From positions 4,464,001 to 4,528,000 of the forward strand of contig NZ_CP012697.1 of assembly GCF_001314225.1 (NCBI RefSeq): DNA of 64,000 bases, given 5' to 3'. Origin of the DNA: Microbacterium sp. No. 7 (lineage in GTDB: Bacteria > Actinomycetota > Actinomycetes > Actinomycetales > Microbacteriaceae). The translations under genes were made by a program, and so were the position numbers. The notes under the pieces are model-generated. The model ran no database searches. It was not told where the DNA came from and saw only the letters and a list, made by a program, of their open reading frames with translations. Of the stretch, positions 10,403-19,117 are shown one piece after another; position 1 is the stretch's first letter, and each line of letters begins with the position of its first letter.

Positions 10403-11626
10403 ATGGGAGCAGGCCGGGGGTCGGGGCTCCCCACCGGCAGCGGTCCGGTGCGGGCACGCCTGGTGCTCGTCGTGCCCGCGGCGCTCCTTCTCGTGCTCGG
10501 GCTCGCGGCGGGCCTCGTGCTCCTCGGCGTCCCCGTGCCGACGGTCGGCGAGCGGATGCCGGATCTGCACGCGCCGCTGCTCGTGTTCGGCTTCGTCGGC
10601 GCGCTCGTCTCGCTCGAGCGCGCCGTCGCCCTCGACGCCGGCTGGGCCTACGCCGCTCCCGCCCTGCTCGCGACCGGCGCCCTCACGACGCTCTCGCCCG
10701 CTCCCCTGCTGATCGGCCAGGCGATCGTCACCGCGGGCCTGCTGCTGCACGCGGGGCAGTACCTCGCGATCTGGCGCCGGCAGGCCATGACCGCGACCGC
10801 CGTGCAGGCGCTCGGCGCCGTCGTCGCCGTCGCGGCGGCCGTCGCGTGGTGCGGCGGCGTGCCGCCCTCACGACTGGTGCCGCAGCTGGCGTGCTTCCTG
10901 ATCCTCACGATCGCGGGCGAACGCCTGGAGCTCGCCCGCGTCGGCGGCCCCGGCGAGGCGGCGCAACGCGCGCTCTTCGCCCTCTCGCTCGCGTTCGCGA
11001 CCGCGGCCCTCGTGACCGTCGCGATCGCCGAGATCACCGTGCCCGCCGCGGGCGCCCTGCTGATCGTGCTGGTGGCCGCGCTCGTGCGGGTCGACGTCGC
11101 GCGGGCGACGATCAACGCGACGGGCCTCCCCCGCTACATCGCCGTGTGCGTGCTCACCGGCTACGCGTGGCTCGCCGCGGCGGGCGCGGGCTGGCTGCTC
11201 GGCGGCGCCCGCACCGAGGGGCCCGTCTACGACGCGACGACGCATGCGATCTTCGTCGGCTTCGTCATCACGATGATCATGGCGCACGCGCCGCTCGTCC
11301 TGCCCGCGGTGCTGCGCGTGCGCATCGCCTATCATCCCGCCCTCTCCGCGCCCGTCGCCCTGCTGCAGCTCGCCCTGCTCGTGCGCGTCGTGGCGGGCGA
11401 CGCGTGGGCCGTGCCGGGCGCCCTCGTCACGGGCGGCGTGCTGGGCGTCGCGGCGATCGTGCTGTTCGCGGCGACCGCGGTCGCCGTGAGCGTGCGCCGC
11501 GGGACGGCATCCGCACCGCCGGCGACGCCGCCGAGCCCCGAGCCGCCGAGCCCCGAGCCGCCGACCACCGGACCGCCACGCCCCGGCCCGCCCCCGCGAG
11601 AGAGCACCGACCGTGTCGCGCCGTGA
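10403..11626 (+). CDS. Polytopic membrane protein, NnrS-like
   Basis: A 407-residue protein with about ten to twelve hydrophobic helices and a Pro-rich cytoplasmic tail (repeats of PSPEPPSPEPPTTG). Two His-containing stretches, DLHAPLLVFGFVGALVSLER and TTHAIFVGFVITMIMAHAP, lie at conserved-looking positions. They resemble the NnrS-type membrane proteins linked with denitrification. It overlaps the NirK fusion gene by 14 bp, so the two form one operon and probably act together in NO or copper handling. The family assignment rests on pattern only. No signal peptide is needed. Confidence 0.6.
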   Translation: MGAGRGSGLPTGSGPVRARLVLVVPAALLLVLGLAAGLVLLGVPVPTVGERMPDLHAPLLVFGFVGALVSLERAVALDAGWAYAAPALLATGALTTLSPAPLLIGQAIVTAGLLLHAGQYLAIWRRQAMTATAVQALGAVVAVAAAVAWCGGVPPSRLVPQLACFLILTIAGERLELARVGGPGEAAQRALFALSLAFATAALVTVAIAEITVPAAGALLIVLVAALVRVDVARATINATGLPRYIAVCVLTGYAWLAAAGAGWLLGGARTEGPVYDATTHAIFVGFVITMIMAHAPLVLPAVLRVRIAYHPALSAPVALLQLALLVRVVAGDAWAVPGALVTGGVLGVAAIVLFAATAVAVSVRRGTASAPPATPPSPEPPSPEPPTTGPPRPGPPPRESTDRVAP

Positions 11627-14264
11627 CTGGTACCTGGCGACGAACTCCGTCGTGCTCGCCTGGCTCGTGCTCGCGATCGTCGCGGTCACGATCCATCGCT
11701 TCGTCGACCACGCCCTGTGGCTCATGGTGCACGTGCCGCTGCTGGGCGCCGCGACGGCCGCGATCCTCATCTGGTCGCAGCACTTCGCCGACACGCTGCT
11801 GCGCCGTCCCGCGCCGGGCGGGCGCCCCGGCCTCGCGGTGCGCCTGGCGCTGCAGACGGGCGGCGCGGCGCTCGTGACGGCGGGGATGCTCGCCGCATCC
11901 GTCCCCCTCGTCATCGCGGGCGCGGCGCTCGTCGGCCTCGCCGCGCTGATGCACGGCGTGATCCTGTGGATGCAGCTGCGCGGCGCCCTGCCGGCGCGCT
12001 TCGCGCTGCTGGTGCGCTACTACATCGTCGCGGCCGCGGTCTTCCTCGGCGGCATCGCCCTCGGCGCGCTCATGGGCGCCGACCCGACGACGACCGAACG
12101 GCTCGTGACCGCGCACATCGTGCTCAACGCGTTCGGCTGGATCGGCCTCACGGCCCTGGGCACGCTCGTGCTGCTGTGGCCGACGGTGCTGCACGCACGC
12201 GCCGACGGCACGGGAGGGCGGCGGGCGCTGCCCCTGCTCGCCGCGGGCATCCTGCTCGCCGCGCTCGGCCCGATCGTCGGCATCCGGCTGCTCGTCCCGC
12301 TCGGCATGATGCTGTGGCTCGTCGGCGCCGCGCTCATCGCCCGCGACGGGTGGGCGCAGGCCCGTGCCATGCCTCCCGGCACGTTCGCCGGCTGGAGCCT
12401 CGCCGCCGCGTTCTGCTGGGTCGTGGCCGCCGGTGCGACGCTCGGCGTGCAGGCGGCCGTCGCACCCGACTGGGGAGGGCTGCGCGCGGAGTACCTCATC
12501 GTGCTCGGACCGCTCGTGGCCGGCTTCATCGTGCAGCTGCTGTCGGGTGCTCTGAGCTACTTGCTGCCGGTCGTCGCGATCGGCAGCCCCGCCGGCGCGC
12601 GCGCCGCCGCGGAGACGCTCGACCGCGGATCGGCGTTCCGCGTCACCGCGTTCAACGGCGCGATCGCGCTCTCTCTTCTGCCGATGCCGTCGATCGTGCG
12701 CGTGCTGCTGTCGTTCGTCGCCGCGGGCGTCGTGATCGCCTTCATCGTGCTCGCCCTGCGCGCGATCGTCGTGGGGCGGCGCGTGCGCCGCGCGGAGGGC
12801 GACAGCGCCGACCGGTCGGGCACGGTGCGACTCGGCGCGCCGACGCTCGCGGCCCCGCCTCCACCCCCGCGCCGCGCGCTGTCGGTCGTCACGGCGTTCG
12901 CGGTGCTCGCGCTGTGCGTCGCCGACGGCGTCGCGGCCGACCCCGCGGCGAGCGGCATCGCGACGGCCACGGGCTCGGGCGACGTCGTCGCGACGGGTGA
13001 GACGACCGAGGTGACCGTGCGGGTCGAGGGCATGCGGTTCACGCCCGACACGGTCGAGGCGCCCTACGGCAGCACGCTCGTCGTCACGTTCGAGAACACC
13101 GGCACCGACGTGCACGACCTCACCTTCGCGAACGGCGTGCGCTCGGCGCGGCTCGCCCCGGGAGCGAGCGAGGTGCTCGAGGTGGGGGTCATCGGCGCCG
13201 ACCTCGCCGGCTGGTGCTCCATCGCGGGGCATCGGCAGATGGGGATGGAGCTGTCGGTCATCGTCACGGGGGCGCCCGGTGACAGCGCGGCGGAGAGCGG
13301 GGATGCCACGGGCGGCGGTCCGGCGGACGACGGCGACCCCGCGCACCACCTGTCCGCGCCCACGCCGGTGGACCTGCAGCGCGAGCCGGCCGCGGACTTC
13401 GAGGCATGGCCCGCGGCGCTCGACGCGGCATCCGCCGACACCGTGCGCCGCGCCACGCTGCACGCCCGCGAGGTGCAGGCCGAGGTGGCGCCGGGCGTCG
13501 CGCAGGAGCGCTGGACGTTCGGCGGCACCGCTCCCGGTCCCGTGCTGCGCGGGCGGATCGGCGACCGCTTCGAGATCACGCTCGTCAACGACGGCTCGAT
13601 CGGCCACTCCATCGACTTCCACGCCGGGTCGCTCGCGCCCGATGAGCCGATGCGCACCATCCAGCCCGGCGAGACGCTCACGTATGCCTTCACCGCGACG
13701 CGCGCGGGCGTCTGGATGTACCACTGCTCCACCATGCCCATGTCGATGCACATCGCGAACGGCATGTACGGCGCGGTCATCGTCGACCCGCCCGACCTCG
13801 CGCCCGTCGATCGCGAGTACGTGCTCGTGCAGGGCGAGCTGTATCTCGGCGACGACGGTGGCGGGGACGTCGAGGGCCCGGCGGGCGCTGCCGGCACGGC
13901 GGATGCCGCGAAGATCGCCACGGGCGCCCACGACCTCGTCGCGTTCAACGGCTACGCCGACCAGTACGTGCACCGGCCGCTCACGGCATCCGTCGGCGAG
14001 CGCGTGCGCATCTGGGTGCTCGACGCCGGTCCCAACGCCGCCTCGTCGTTCCACGTCGTCGGCGGGCAGTTCGACGCCGTGTACCGCGAGGGCGCGTACG
14101 AGCTGCGCCCCGGCGACCCGGGCGGCGCGCAGGCCCTCGCGCTGCAGCCCGCGCAGGGCGGCTTCGTCGAGCTCGTGTTCCCCGAGGCGGGCGCCTATCC
14201 CTTCGTGACGCACGTCATGTCGGACGCCGAGAAGGGCGCACGCGGAGTGTTCCGCGTGGAGTGA
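11613..14264 (+). CDS. nirK: Membrane-cupredoxin-NirK fusion (copper nitrite reductase)
   Basis: An 883-residue three-part protein starting at GTG 11613. Residues about 10-390 hold about ten membrane helices. Residues about 465-552 form a cupredoxin domain (FENTGTDVHDLTF, then C and H in WCSIAGHRQMGM). Residues about 605-883 are an AniA-class copper nitrite reductase. Type 1 and type 2 copper ligands and the catalytic Asp/His are all visible: GHSIDFHAG (about 663), MYHCSTMPMSMHIANGM (about 703), ASSFHVVGGQFD (about 812) and PFVTHVM (about 865). It reduces nitrite to NO outside the membrane. The fused membrane part may pass electrons from quinol to the cupredoxin, which is an inference. A SufR-like regulator faces it. 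Confidence 0.82.
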   Translation: MSRRDWYLATNSVVLAWLVLAIVAVTIHRFVDHALWLMVHVPLLGAATAAILIWSQHFADTLLRRPAPGGRPGLAVRLALQTGGAALVTAGMLAASVPLVIAGAALVGLAALMHGVILWMQLRGALPARFALLVRYYIVAAAVFLGGIALGALMGADPTTTERLVTAHIVLNAFGWIGLTALGTLVLLWPTVLHARADGTGGRRALPLLAAGILLAALGPIVGIRLLVPLGMMLWLVGAALIARDGWAQARAMPPGTFAGWSLAAAFCWVVAAGATLGVQAAVAPDWGGLRAEYLIVLGPLVAGFIVQLLSGALSYLLPVVAIGSPAGARAAAETLDRGSAFRVTAFNGAIALSLLPMPSIVRVLLSFVAAGVVIAFIVLALRAIVVGRRVRRAEGDSADRSGTVRLGAPTLAAPPPPPRRALSVVTAFAVLALCVADGVAADPAASGIATATGSGDVVATGETTEVTVRVEGMRFTPDTVEAPYGSTLVVTFENTGTDVHDLTFANGVRSARLAPGASEVLEVGVIGADLAGWCSIAGHRQMGMELSVIVTGAPGDSAAESGDATGGGPADDGDPAHHLSAPTPVDLQREPAADFEAWPAALDAASADTVRRATLHAREVQAEVAPGVAQERWTFGGTAPGPVLRGRIGDRFEITLVNDGSIGHSIDFHAGSLAPDEPMRTIQPGETLTYAFTATRAGVWMYHCSTMPMSMHIANGMYGAVIVDPPDLAPVDREYVLVQGELYLGDDGGGDVEGPAGAAGTADAAKIATGAHDLVAFNGYADQYVHRPLTASVGERVRIWVLDAGPNAASSFHVVGGQFDAVYREGAYELRPGDPGGAQALALQPAQGGFVELVFPEAGAYPFVTHVMSDAEKGARGVFRVE

Positions 14265-14326
14265 GCCCGCGGCATCCGCGCCGCCGGCATGCGCGCGACA
14301 CGCGAGCGCGATGGTTGTACGGGTGT

Positions 14327-14361
14327 GAGAGGCGTCGGCGACGACGGTTCGCCGGCCTCTC
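14327..14361. terminator. Hairpin between nirK and the convergent regulator
   Basis: GAGAGGC (14327-14333) pairs with GCCTCTC (14355-14361), and GGCG (14337-14340) with CGCC (14350-14353), with a small bulge. It is a likely bidirectional terminator for the convergent pair. Confidence 0.45.
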
Positions 14362-14409
14362 CGAAAGGCACGCGAGCGAGACATGGGGTGCCGCGCACCG
14401 GCATCCGCG

Positions 14410-15024
14410 TCACTCGTCGCGCGCGAGCCTCAGGTGCAGCTGGCACTGGTGCGGTGTGACGAGGGCGTCGAGGCGATCGACCTCGACGGGCCCGCCCGCG
14501 CGGTGCAGCACCTCGCGGATGAGGCCCTCGTGCACGCGGCACACGGTGTCGCGATGCTCGGCGATGAGGCCGTGGAACCGGCAGGGATGCAGCTGCACGC
14601 GCAGTTCGCTCTCCTGCATGTCGGGGTTCAGCCCCACCTCGTCGAGGTGCTCGTAGACGGCGTCGAGCTGATGCAGGGCGTCGGGGTCGAGCGAGCCGGT
14701 GTCGATGTCGGCGATCCGGCGCAGCAGGTCGCCGTGCCTCTTCGCCTCGTCGATGCGGCGCTGCACCTCTTCGTGCTCGGTGTCGGCGTCGATCGGGAAG
14801 TAGATCGTGCGCGGCCGCCCGCGGCTCGGGCGGTGCTCGACCTCGCCGCGCAGGAATCCGCCGTCGATGAGCACGCGCGTGTGGTCGCGCAGCGTGTTGG
14901 GGTGCAGCCCGGTGCTCTCCGAGATCTCGGCGAGCCCGATGCCGGGGTTGTCGCGCACCGCGCGCAGGATGCGGAAGCGGCTCGCATGCGCGAGACCACG
15001 GAAGGCATCGGTGCGACGCGGCAT
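14410..15024 (-). CDS. SufR-like winged-helix regulator with three Cys (likely Fe-S)
   Basis: A 204-residue regulator. Residues about 5-85 are an ArsR/DeoR-type winged helix (LAHASRFRILRAVRDNPGIG, LHPNTLRDHTRVLIDGGFL). The C-terminal half has exactly three Cys, in HPCRFHGL, DTVCRVHEG and PHQCQLHL. This is the layout of SufR-type regulators, whose three Cys hold a labile Fe-S cluster. It is convergent with nirK and divergent from moaE (33 bp between starts). An O2- or NO-sensing role controlling nitrite reduction or moco synthesis is plausible but inferred. The start ATG 15024 begins the HTH domain; longer frames upstream cross moaE and are not believable. Confidence 0.75.
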   Translation of the reverse strand: MPRRTDAFRGLAHASRFRILRAVRDNPGIGLAEISESTGLHPNTLRDHTRVLIDGGFLRGEVEHRPSRGRPRTIYFPIDADTEHEEVQRRIDEAKRHGDLLRRIADIDTGSLDPDALHQLDAVYEHLDEVGLNPDMQESELRVQLHPCRFHGLIAEHRDTVCRVHEGLIREVLHRAGGPVEVDRLDALVTPHQCQLHLRLARDE

Positions 15025-15045
15025 GGCTCCATTATCCGCGCGCCG

Positions 15046-15051
15046 TAGGGT
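15046..15051 (+). promoter_or_regulatory. -10 hexamer for leaderless moaE mRNA
   Basis: TAGGGT ends 6 nt before GTG 15058. The 33-bp divergent gap to the SufR-like gene leaves room for a shared operator, but I see no clear palindrome. Confidence 0.55.
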
Positions 15052-15057
15052 GAAGGG

Positions 15058-15501
15058 GTGAGTATGGACGAACGGCGGGCGGTGCGGACGGCGCGGATCT
15101 CCGCCGAGCCGATCACGTTGGACGCGCATCTGTCCGCGGTCGACGATCCCGCGATGGGCGCCGAGGTGTCGTTCGTCGGACGCGTGCGCGACCACGACCC
15201 CGACGCGACCGGCACGGTCGTTGCCCTCGAGTACACCGCGCATCCCGACGCCGCCGCGACCCTGCACGCCCTCGCGACGGATGCCGTGGGCACGACGGGC
15301 GCGATCGTCGCCGTGTCGCACCGTGTCGGCCGCCTCGCCGTTGGCGACGCGGCGGTCGTGATCGCCGTCGCGGCCGCGCATCGCGGCATCGCCTTCGAGG
15401 TGTGCCGCACGCTCATCGAGGCCATCAAGACCGACCTCCCGGTGTGGAAGCGCCAGATCGAGGCCGACGGCACCACCGCCTGGAAGGGCCTCGGCGGCTG
15501 A
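15058..15501 (+). CDS. moaE: Molybdopterin synthase large subunit MoaE
   Basis: A 147-residue protein that, with MoaD thiocarboxylate, converts precursor Z into molybdopterin. MoaE motifs are present: FVGRVRDHD, LEYTAHPDA, VSHRVGRLAVGD, and the C-terminal EVCRTLIEAIKTDLPVWKRQ with the active-site Lys residues. It starts at a leaderless GTG. It is alone on this strand, while the rest of the moco genes lie on the opposite strand beyond a repeat array. Confidence 0.93.
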   Translation: MSMDERRAVRTARISAEPITLDAHLSAVDDPAMGAEVSFVGRVRDHDPDATGTVVALEYTAHPDAAATLHALATDAVGTTGAIVAVSHRVGRLAVGDAAVVIAVAAAHRGIAFEVCRTLIEAIKTDLPVWKRQIEADGTTAWKGLGG

Positions 15502-15539
15502 GCCCCGCCCGGGGTCAGGCCCCACGCTCCCCCTACTCC

Positions 15540-15667
15540 CCCGAGACGGTGGGATTCTCGCCGACACGGTGGGATTCCCGCCGAGACGGTGCCTTTCTCG
15601 CCGAGACGGTGGGCACCTTCTCGGCGGAGAAGACACATTCTCGCGGTCGTCGGCACCATGTCGGCGC
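15540..15667. repeat. 20-bp-period convergent array (GAGACGGTG family)
   Basis: Four forward copies of CGCCGAGACGGTG (GAGACGGTG or GACACGGTG at 15543, 15563, 15583 and 15603) are followed by three reverse copies (CACCTTCTCGG 15614, CACATTCTCGC 15634, CACCATGTCGG 15654). Each step is 20 bp. The array lies between the convergent moaE and moaD. Confidence 0.85.
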
Positions 15668-15691
15668 CGTATCGGCGCGCAAGGCGCCGAG

Positions 15692-15719
15692 GCCTCGGGG
15701 CGAGCCCGCGCCCCGAGGC
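15692..15719 (-). terminator. Hairpin at the end of the moaD operon
   Basis: GCCTCGGGGCG (15692-15702) pairs perfectly with CGCCCCGAGGC (15709-15719) around a 6-nt loop. It reaches the first base of the moaD stop codon. Confidence 0.7.
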
Positions 15720-15952
15720 TATCCGCCGGCGAACGGGGGGAGGACGTCGACGAGGGTGCCGGCGGCGAGCGGGGTCTCGTCGCCGGCTCGCGCGCCGTCC
15801 ACGAGCACAGCGCAGCGCGGCAGGATGTCGCCGAGCGCTGCGAACTCGGCGGTCAGCGCCGCGCGCAGCGCACCGAGCGTCGTCTCGGCGCGGGTCAGCT
15901 CGGCCGCACCGGCCGCCTCCTCGGCGGCCGCGAAGAATCGGATGCGTGCCAT
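15719..15952 (-). CDS. moaD: Molybdopterin synthase sulfur carrier MoaD
   Basis: A 77-residue ubiquitin-fold protein (MARIRFFAAAEEAAGAAEL...) ending in FAGG. The C-terminal Gly-Gly is adenylated by MoeB and then carries the thiocarboxylate used by MoaE. The ATG at 15952 overlaps the stop of the upstream small gene, so it is the last gene of the minus-strand moco operon. The length and PFAGG tail are typical. Confidence 0.92.
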   Translation of the reverse strand: MARIRFFAAAEEAAGAAELTRAETTLGALRAALTAEFAALGDILPRCAVLVDGARAGDETPLAAGTLVDVLPPFAGG

Positions 15953-16218
15953 CAGTCGTCCGTCGTCTCCTGCTCGGCGGCCAGCCGCACGACCTGCGCG
16001 ACCGCGGCGCGCACGTCGTCGGAGGAGCCGCCGCGCATCCCCGCCGCGAGTCCCGCCGCGAAGGCGCTGAGCGGCGCCGCGGGGCGCGCGACCGCGTTCG
16101 CGACGTCGCGCGCGAGATCGAGCACGAGCGTGATCGGCAGCGGCTCGTCGAGCCCCAGCTCGTCGCGCAGCTTCTCGGCCCATTCGGTGAGGGCCTCGGG
16201 CGGCAGGGTGCGGTTCAT
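15952..16218 (-). CDS. DUF6457-type small protein of the moco operon
   Basis: An 88-residue protein (MNRTLPPEALTEWAEKLRDELGL...), acidic and Leu/Ala-rich with predicted helices and no membrane segment. It resembles the DUF6457 domain found fused to, or next to, MobA-like proteins in actinobacteria. It sits between mobA and moaD, overlapping both by ATGA junctions. The function is unknown. A helper role in guanylation or cofactor transfer is only suggested by position. Confidence 0.75.
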   Translation of the reverse strand: MNRTLPPEALTEWAEKLRDELGLDEPLPITLVLDLARDVANAVARPAAPLSAFAAGLAAGMRGGSSDDVRAAVAQVVRLAAEQETTDD

Positions 16219-17096
16219 GTGATCTCCTCGCATGCGGCCCGCGCGCGGGCCAGGTCTTCCCAGGTGTCGACATCGTCCACGATCTCGTCGGCGACCGCCA
16301 CGACGGAGATCGCCAGGTCGTCGAGCAGGGCACGCATCGACGCATCGCGCCCCGCGTCCGGCACGCGCGCGGCGGCCCGCAGCAGGGAGGCCGTGCGATA
16401 GATCCCGGTCAGCCATTGCGGGCGCGACGACGCGTCGGCGAGGCACAGCCCGTCGATGTCGGAGGGTGCGAGGAGGATGCCGTCACACAGCACCGCGACG
16501 GCGGACTCGACGCGAGGGAGGTCGCTTGCCAGCAGCAGCACGAGATCGGGGACGAACCCGCGCGCCGCCCACGCGTCGAGCGCCGCGATCGTCGCGGCGG
16601 CCGGGCCGCCGAACGGCGGATCCTCGCGCACCCAGTCGACGTCGAGCGCGGGATCGAGCACCGGAGCGACGACCGTGACGAACCGCTCATGCCCGTCCTC
16701 AGCCGCGTCCGGTTGAGGGGCGACATCACCCGCGGCGTCGATCGCACCCCGGGACGCACGGATCGCGCCCCGGGAGGCCTCGACGGCACGATGCAGGAGC
16801 GTGCGGCCGCCGACCTCGAAGAGCGGCTTGGGCTCGCCGTCCACGCGCGAGGCGCGACCGCCCGCGAGGATGATCGCGCCGAGCGGCGCGCCAGGGGACG
16901 GACGGAACGACCCGCTGGGCGAGGCGCGGGATGACTCGCCGGCCGAAACGCTGCGCGCGGCACCTGTCGGTGCGCTGGGCGAGGCGCTGGTCGGGGCGCT
17001 GGTCGAAGCACCCGCCGATGCGCTGGGCGAGGCACTGCGCGAGGCACCCGTCGAGACGCTGCGCGACCCACGGGGCGAGGCGGCGGCGGCGCTCAC
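16215..17096 (-). CDS. mobA: MobA-like nucleotidyltransferase (molybdenum cofactor)
   Basis: A 293-residue protein whose C-terminal ~230 residues match MobA-type NTP transferases: IILAGGRASRVDGEPKPL (nucleotide loop), VREDPPFGGPAAA and LLLASDLPRV. It likely links GMP or another nucleotide to molybdopterin. The loop reads RVDGEPKPL rather than the usual RMG-DK, so specificity may differ. The first ~60 residues are a Ser/Ala/Pro low-complexity tail (SASPSASAGASTSAPTSASP) not seen in normal MobA. GTG 17096 was chosen because it forms a GTGA overlap with the moaC stop, although GTG 17117 is also possible. Confidence 0.82.
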   Translation of the reverse strand: MSAAAASPRGSRSVSTGASRSASPSASAGASTSAPTSASPSAPTGAARSVSAGESSRASPSGSFRPSPGAPLGAIILAGGRASRVDGEPKPLFEVGGRTLLHRAVEASRGAIRASRGAIDAAGDVAPQPDAAEDGHERFVTVVAPVLDPALDVDWVREDPPFGGPAAATIAALDAWAARGFVPDLVLLLASDLPRVESAVAVLCDGILLAPSDIDGLCLADASSRPQWLTGIYRTASLLRAAARVPDAGRDASMRALLDDLAISVVAVADEIVDDVDTWEDLARARAACEEIT

Positions 17097-17764
17097 GGCT
17101 CGTCCGGTCTGGTCCACGAGCCCGAGCGACCGCCCTCCTTGGCGGTGATGCGCACGCTCTCGATCGAGGTGGATTTGTCGAGACCCTTGACCATGTCGAC
17201 GATCGCGAGCGCGGCGACCGAGACGGCGGTGAGAGCCTCCATCTCGACGCCCGTGCGATCGGCGGTGCGCACCGTCGCGACGATCTCGACACCGGCATCC
17301 GTCACGTCGAGATCGACGACGGCGCCGTGCACGCCGATGACGTGAGCGAGCGGCAGCAGCTCGGGCGTGCGCTTGGCGGCCTGGATGCCGGCAATGCGTG
17401 CCACGGCGAGCACGTCGCCCTTGGGAACGGTCCCGTCGCGCAACGCCGCGACGACCCCGGCCGCGCAGCGCACGAACCCGCGCGCGGTCGCGGCGCGGAC
17501 GGTCGGCTGCTTCGCGGTCACGTCGACCATGCGCGCGTGCCCCGCGGCATCGAGATGCGTGAATCCGCCTGCGGCGGCCGCGGCGCCCGCATTGCTCGCG
17601 CGGCTCGCACCGCCCGCGCTGCCGACGGCACCCGCGATGTCCGCACCGCCCGGGCTGCCGACGGCACCCGCACCGGTCACGGCACCGGCACCGAGGCTCA
17701 CACCACCCACATCACCCGCGCCGGTCGCGGGGCTCTCAGGGGAACGGACCTCGGAAGCGCTCAT
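17093..17764 (-). CDS. moaC: Cyclic pyranopterin monophosphate synthase MoaC
   Basis: A 223-residue protein catalysing the second half of precursor Z synthesis. The MoaC core (about residues 68-223) is complete: FTHLDAAGHARMVDVTAKQ, GIQAAKRTPELLPLAH (active-site Lys region), TGVEMEALTAVSVAALAIVDMVKG. Normal MoaC is about 160 residues. The extra N-terminal ~65 residues are a Gly/Ala repeat tract (GAGAVTGAGAVGSPGG). It overlaps moeA and mobA with ATGA/GTGA junctions. Its partner MoaA is not in the window. Confidence 0.92.
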   Translation of the reverse strand: MSASEVRSPESPATGAGDVGGVSLGAGAVTGAGAVGSPGGADIAGAVGSAGGASRASNAGAAAAAGGFTHLDAAGHARMVDVTAKQPTVRAATARGFVRCAAGVVAALRDGTVPKGDVLAVARIAGIQAAKRTPELLPLAHVIGVHGAVVDLDVTDAGVEIVATVRTADRTGVEMEALTAVSVAALAIVDMVKGLDKSTSIESVRITAKEGGRSGSWTRPDEP

Positions 17765-18993
17765 GTCACCAGCATGACATCGACGAGATCGCCCGCGGCG
17801 ACGGCATCCACCTCGGCGGGCACGATGGCATAGGCCTCGGCCCGGCCGAGTCCGCCCGCGAGGTGCGAGCCGCCGGCCGTCGCGGGCGTCGCGCGCCACG
17901 CGCCCGGGTCGGAGCGGTCGATCACGACGGGAAGGTACTGACGGCGTCCCGGCGGCGTGCGCCAGCCGGCCGCGGCCGCGAGCCGCAGCACGGGTCGCGG
18001 CGCCGACACGCCGCGCAGCGCGTCGAGCGCCGGCCGTACGAACACCTCGAACGACACGGCGGCGCTCACGGGGTTGCCGGGCAGTCCGAAGAGCAGGATG
18101 CCGTCGGCCGTGCGCCCGAACCCCTGGGGCTTCCCCGGCTGCATCGCGACGCGGGAGAAGGTCATGACGTCGCCGAGCGAGTTCTTGACGGCCTCGTAGG
18201 CGCCGGCGCTCACGCCGCCGGAGAACACGACGACGTCGGGCTCGTGCACGCGCGCCCTCGCGATCGCCTCGGCGGGACCGTCGCCCTCGTCGGGCACCGA
18301 CTCGACGTGCACGACCTCCGCCCCGGCCTCGGCGGCGAGCGCCGCGAGCAGCGTCGAGTTCGACTCGGGGATCTGACCGTGCCGCAGCGCGCCGCCCGGC
18401 GGCACGAGCTCGGAGCCCGTCGAGACGACCGCGACGCGCGGCCTGCGCACGACCTCGACCTCGTCGACGCCGGTGGCTGCGACCGCGCCCAGCGCGAGGG
18501 CGCCCAGTCGCGTGCCCGCCGCCAGCACGACGTCGCCCACGGACAGGTCTTCGCCGCGGCGGCGGATGTGGCGTCCCGCGGCGGCGGGCGCCACCGTGAC
18601 GACGGCCGTCGCGAGCGAGTCGTCGAGCCCGCCGACCGTGTCCTCGAACGGCACGATCGCGTCGGCGTCGGCGGGCACGGGCGAGCCCGTCATGATGCGC
18701 GCCGCCTGGCCGGGGGCCAGCGAGGGGTCGGCGTCCGTGCCCGCGGGCAGGTCGGCGACGACCGCGAGCATCACGGGATGCTCGGCCGTCGCGCCCGCGA
18801 CGTCCGTGAACCGCACGGCGAACCCGTCCATCGCGGAGTTGTCGAAGACGGGCACGTCGACGGCGGCGCGCACGTCCGCGGCGAGCACCTGGCCGTGAGC
18901 GTCGGCCAGACGGCGACGCACCGCCGGCAACGGCGTGATCGCCGACAGCACGCGATCGAGCTGCTGCTCGACCGTGATGAGCGGACCGGTCAT
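17761..18993 (-). CDS. moeA: Molybdopterin molybdenumtransferase MoeA
   Basis: A 410-residue protein inserting molybdate into adenylylated molybdopterin. Typical MoeA segments are present: VPVFDNSAMDGFAV, ARIMTGSPVPADADAIVPFEDT, VAVVSTGSELVPPG, VVFSGGVSAGAYEAVKNSL and LFGLPGNPVSAAVSFEVFVRP. ATG 18993 has a strong Shine-Dalgarno (GGAGAGGAGA). It is first in the tight moeA-moaC-mobA-DUF6457-moaD run, and moeB lies upstream after a 124-bp gap. Confidence 0.94.
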   Translation of the reverse strand: MTGPLITVEQQLDRVLSAITPLPAVRRRLADAHGQVLAADVRAAVDVPVFDNSAMDGFAVRFTDVAGATAEHPVMLAVVADLPAGTDADPSLAPGQAARIMTGSPVPADADAIVPFEDTVGGLDDSLATAVVTVAPAAAGRHIRRRGEDLSVGDVVLAAGTRLGALALGAVAATGVDEVEVVRRPRVAVVSTGSELVPPGGALRHGQIPESNSTLLAALAAEAGAEVVHVESVPDEGDGPAEAIARARVHEPDVVVFSGGVSAGAYEAVKNSLGDVMTFSRVAMQPGKPQGFGRTADGILLFGLPGNPVSAAVSFEVFVRPALDALRGVSAPRPVLRLAAAAGWRTPPGRRQYLPVVIDRSDPGAWRATPATAGGSHLAGGLGRAEAYAIVPAEVDAVAAGDLVDVMLVT

Positions 18994-19117
18994 GCGGTGT
19001 CTCCTCTCCGGCATCCCCCGTCTGCCCGGCATCGCCCGCACGCGCGGCGTCGGCGACGGGCCTCGCATCCCCGACACGTCGGGAGTCCCCGAGGCCCCGC
19101 ACCCGCCGACCCCGCGC

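Noticed and set aside
11427..14384. 985-codon minus-strand open frame opposite nirK
   Set aside because: Its composition is a GC-driven shadow (Arg, His, Glu runs). The plus strand encodes two recognisable membrane/copper proteins with intact ligands.
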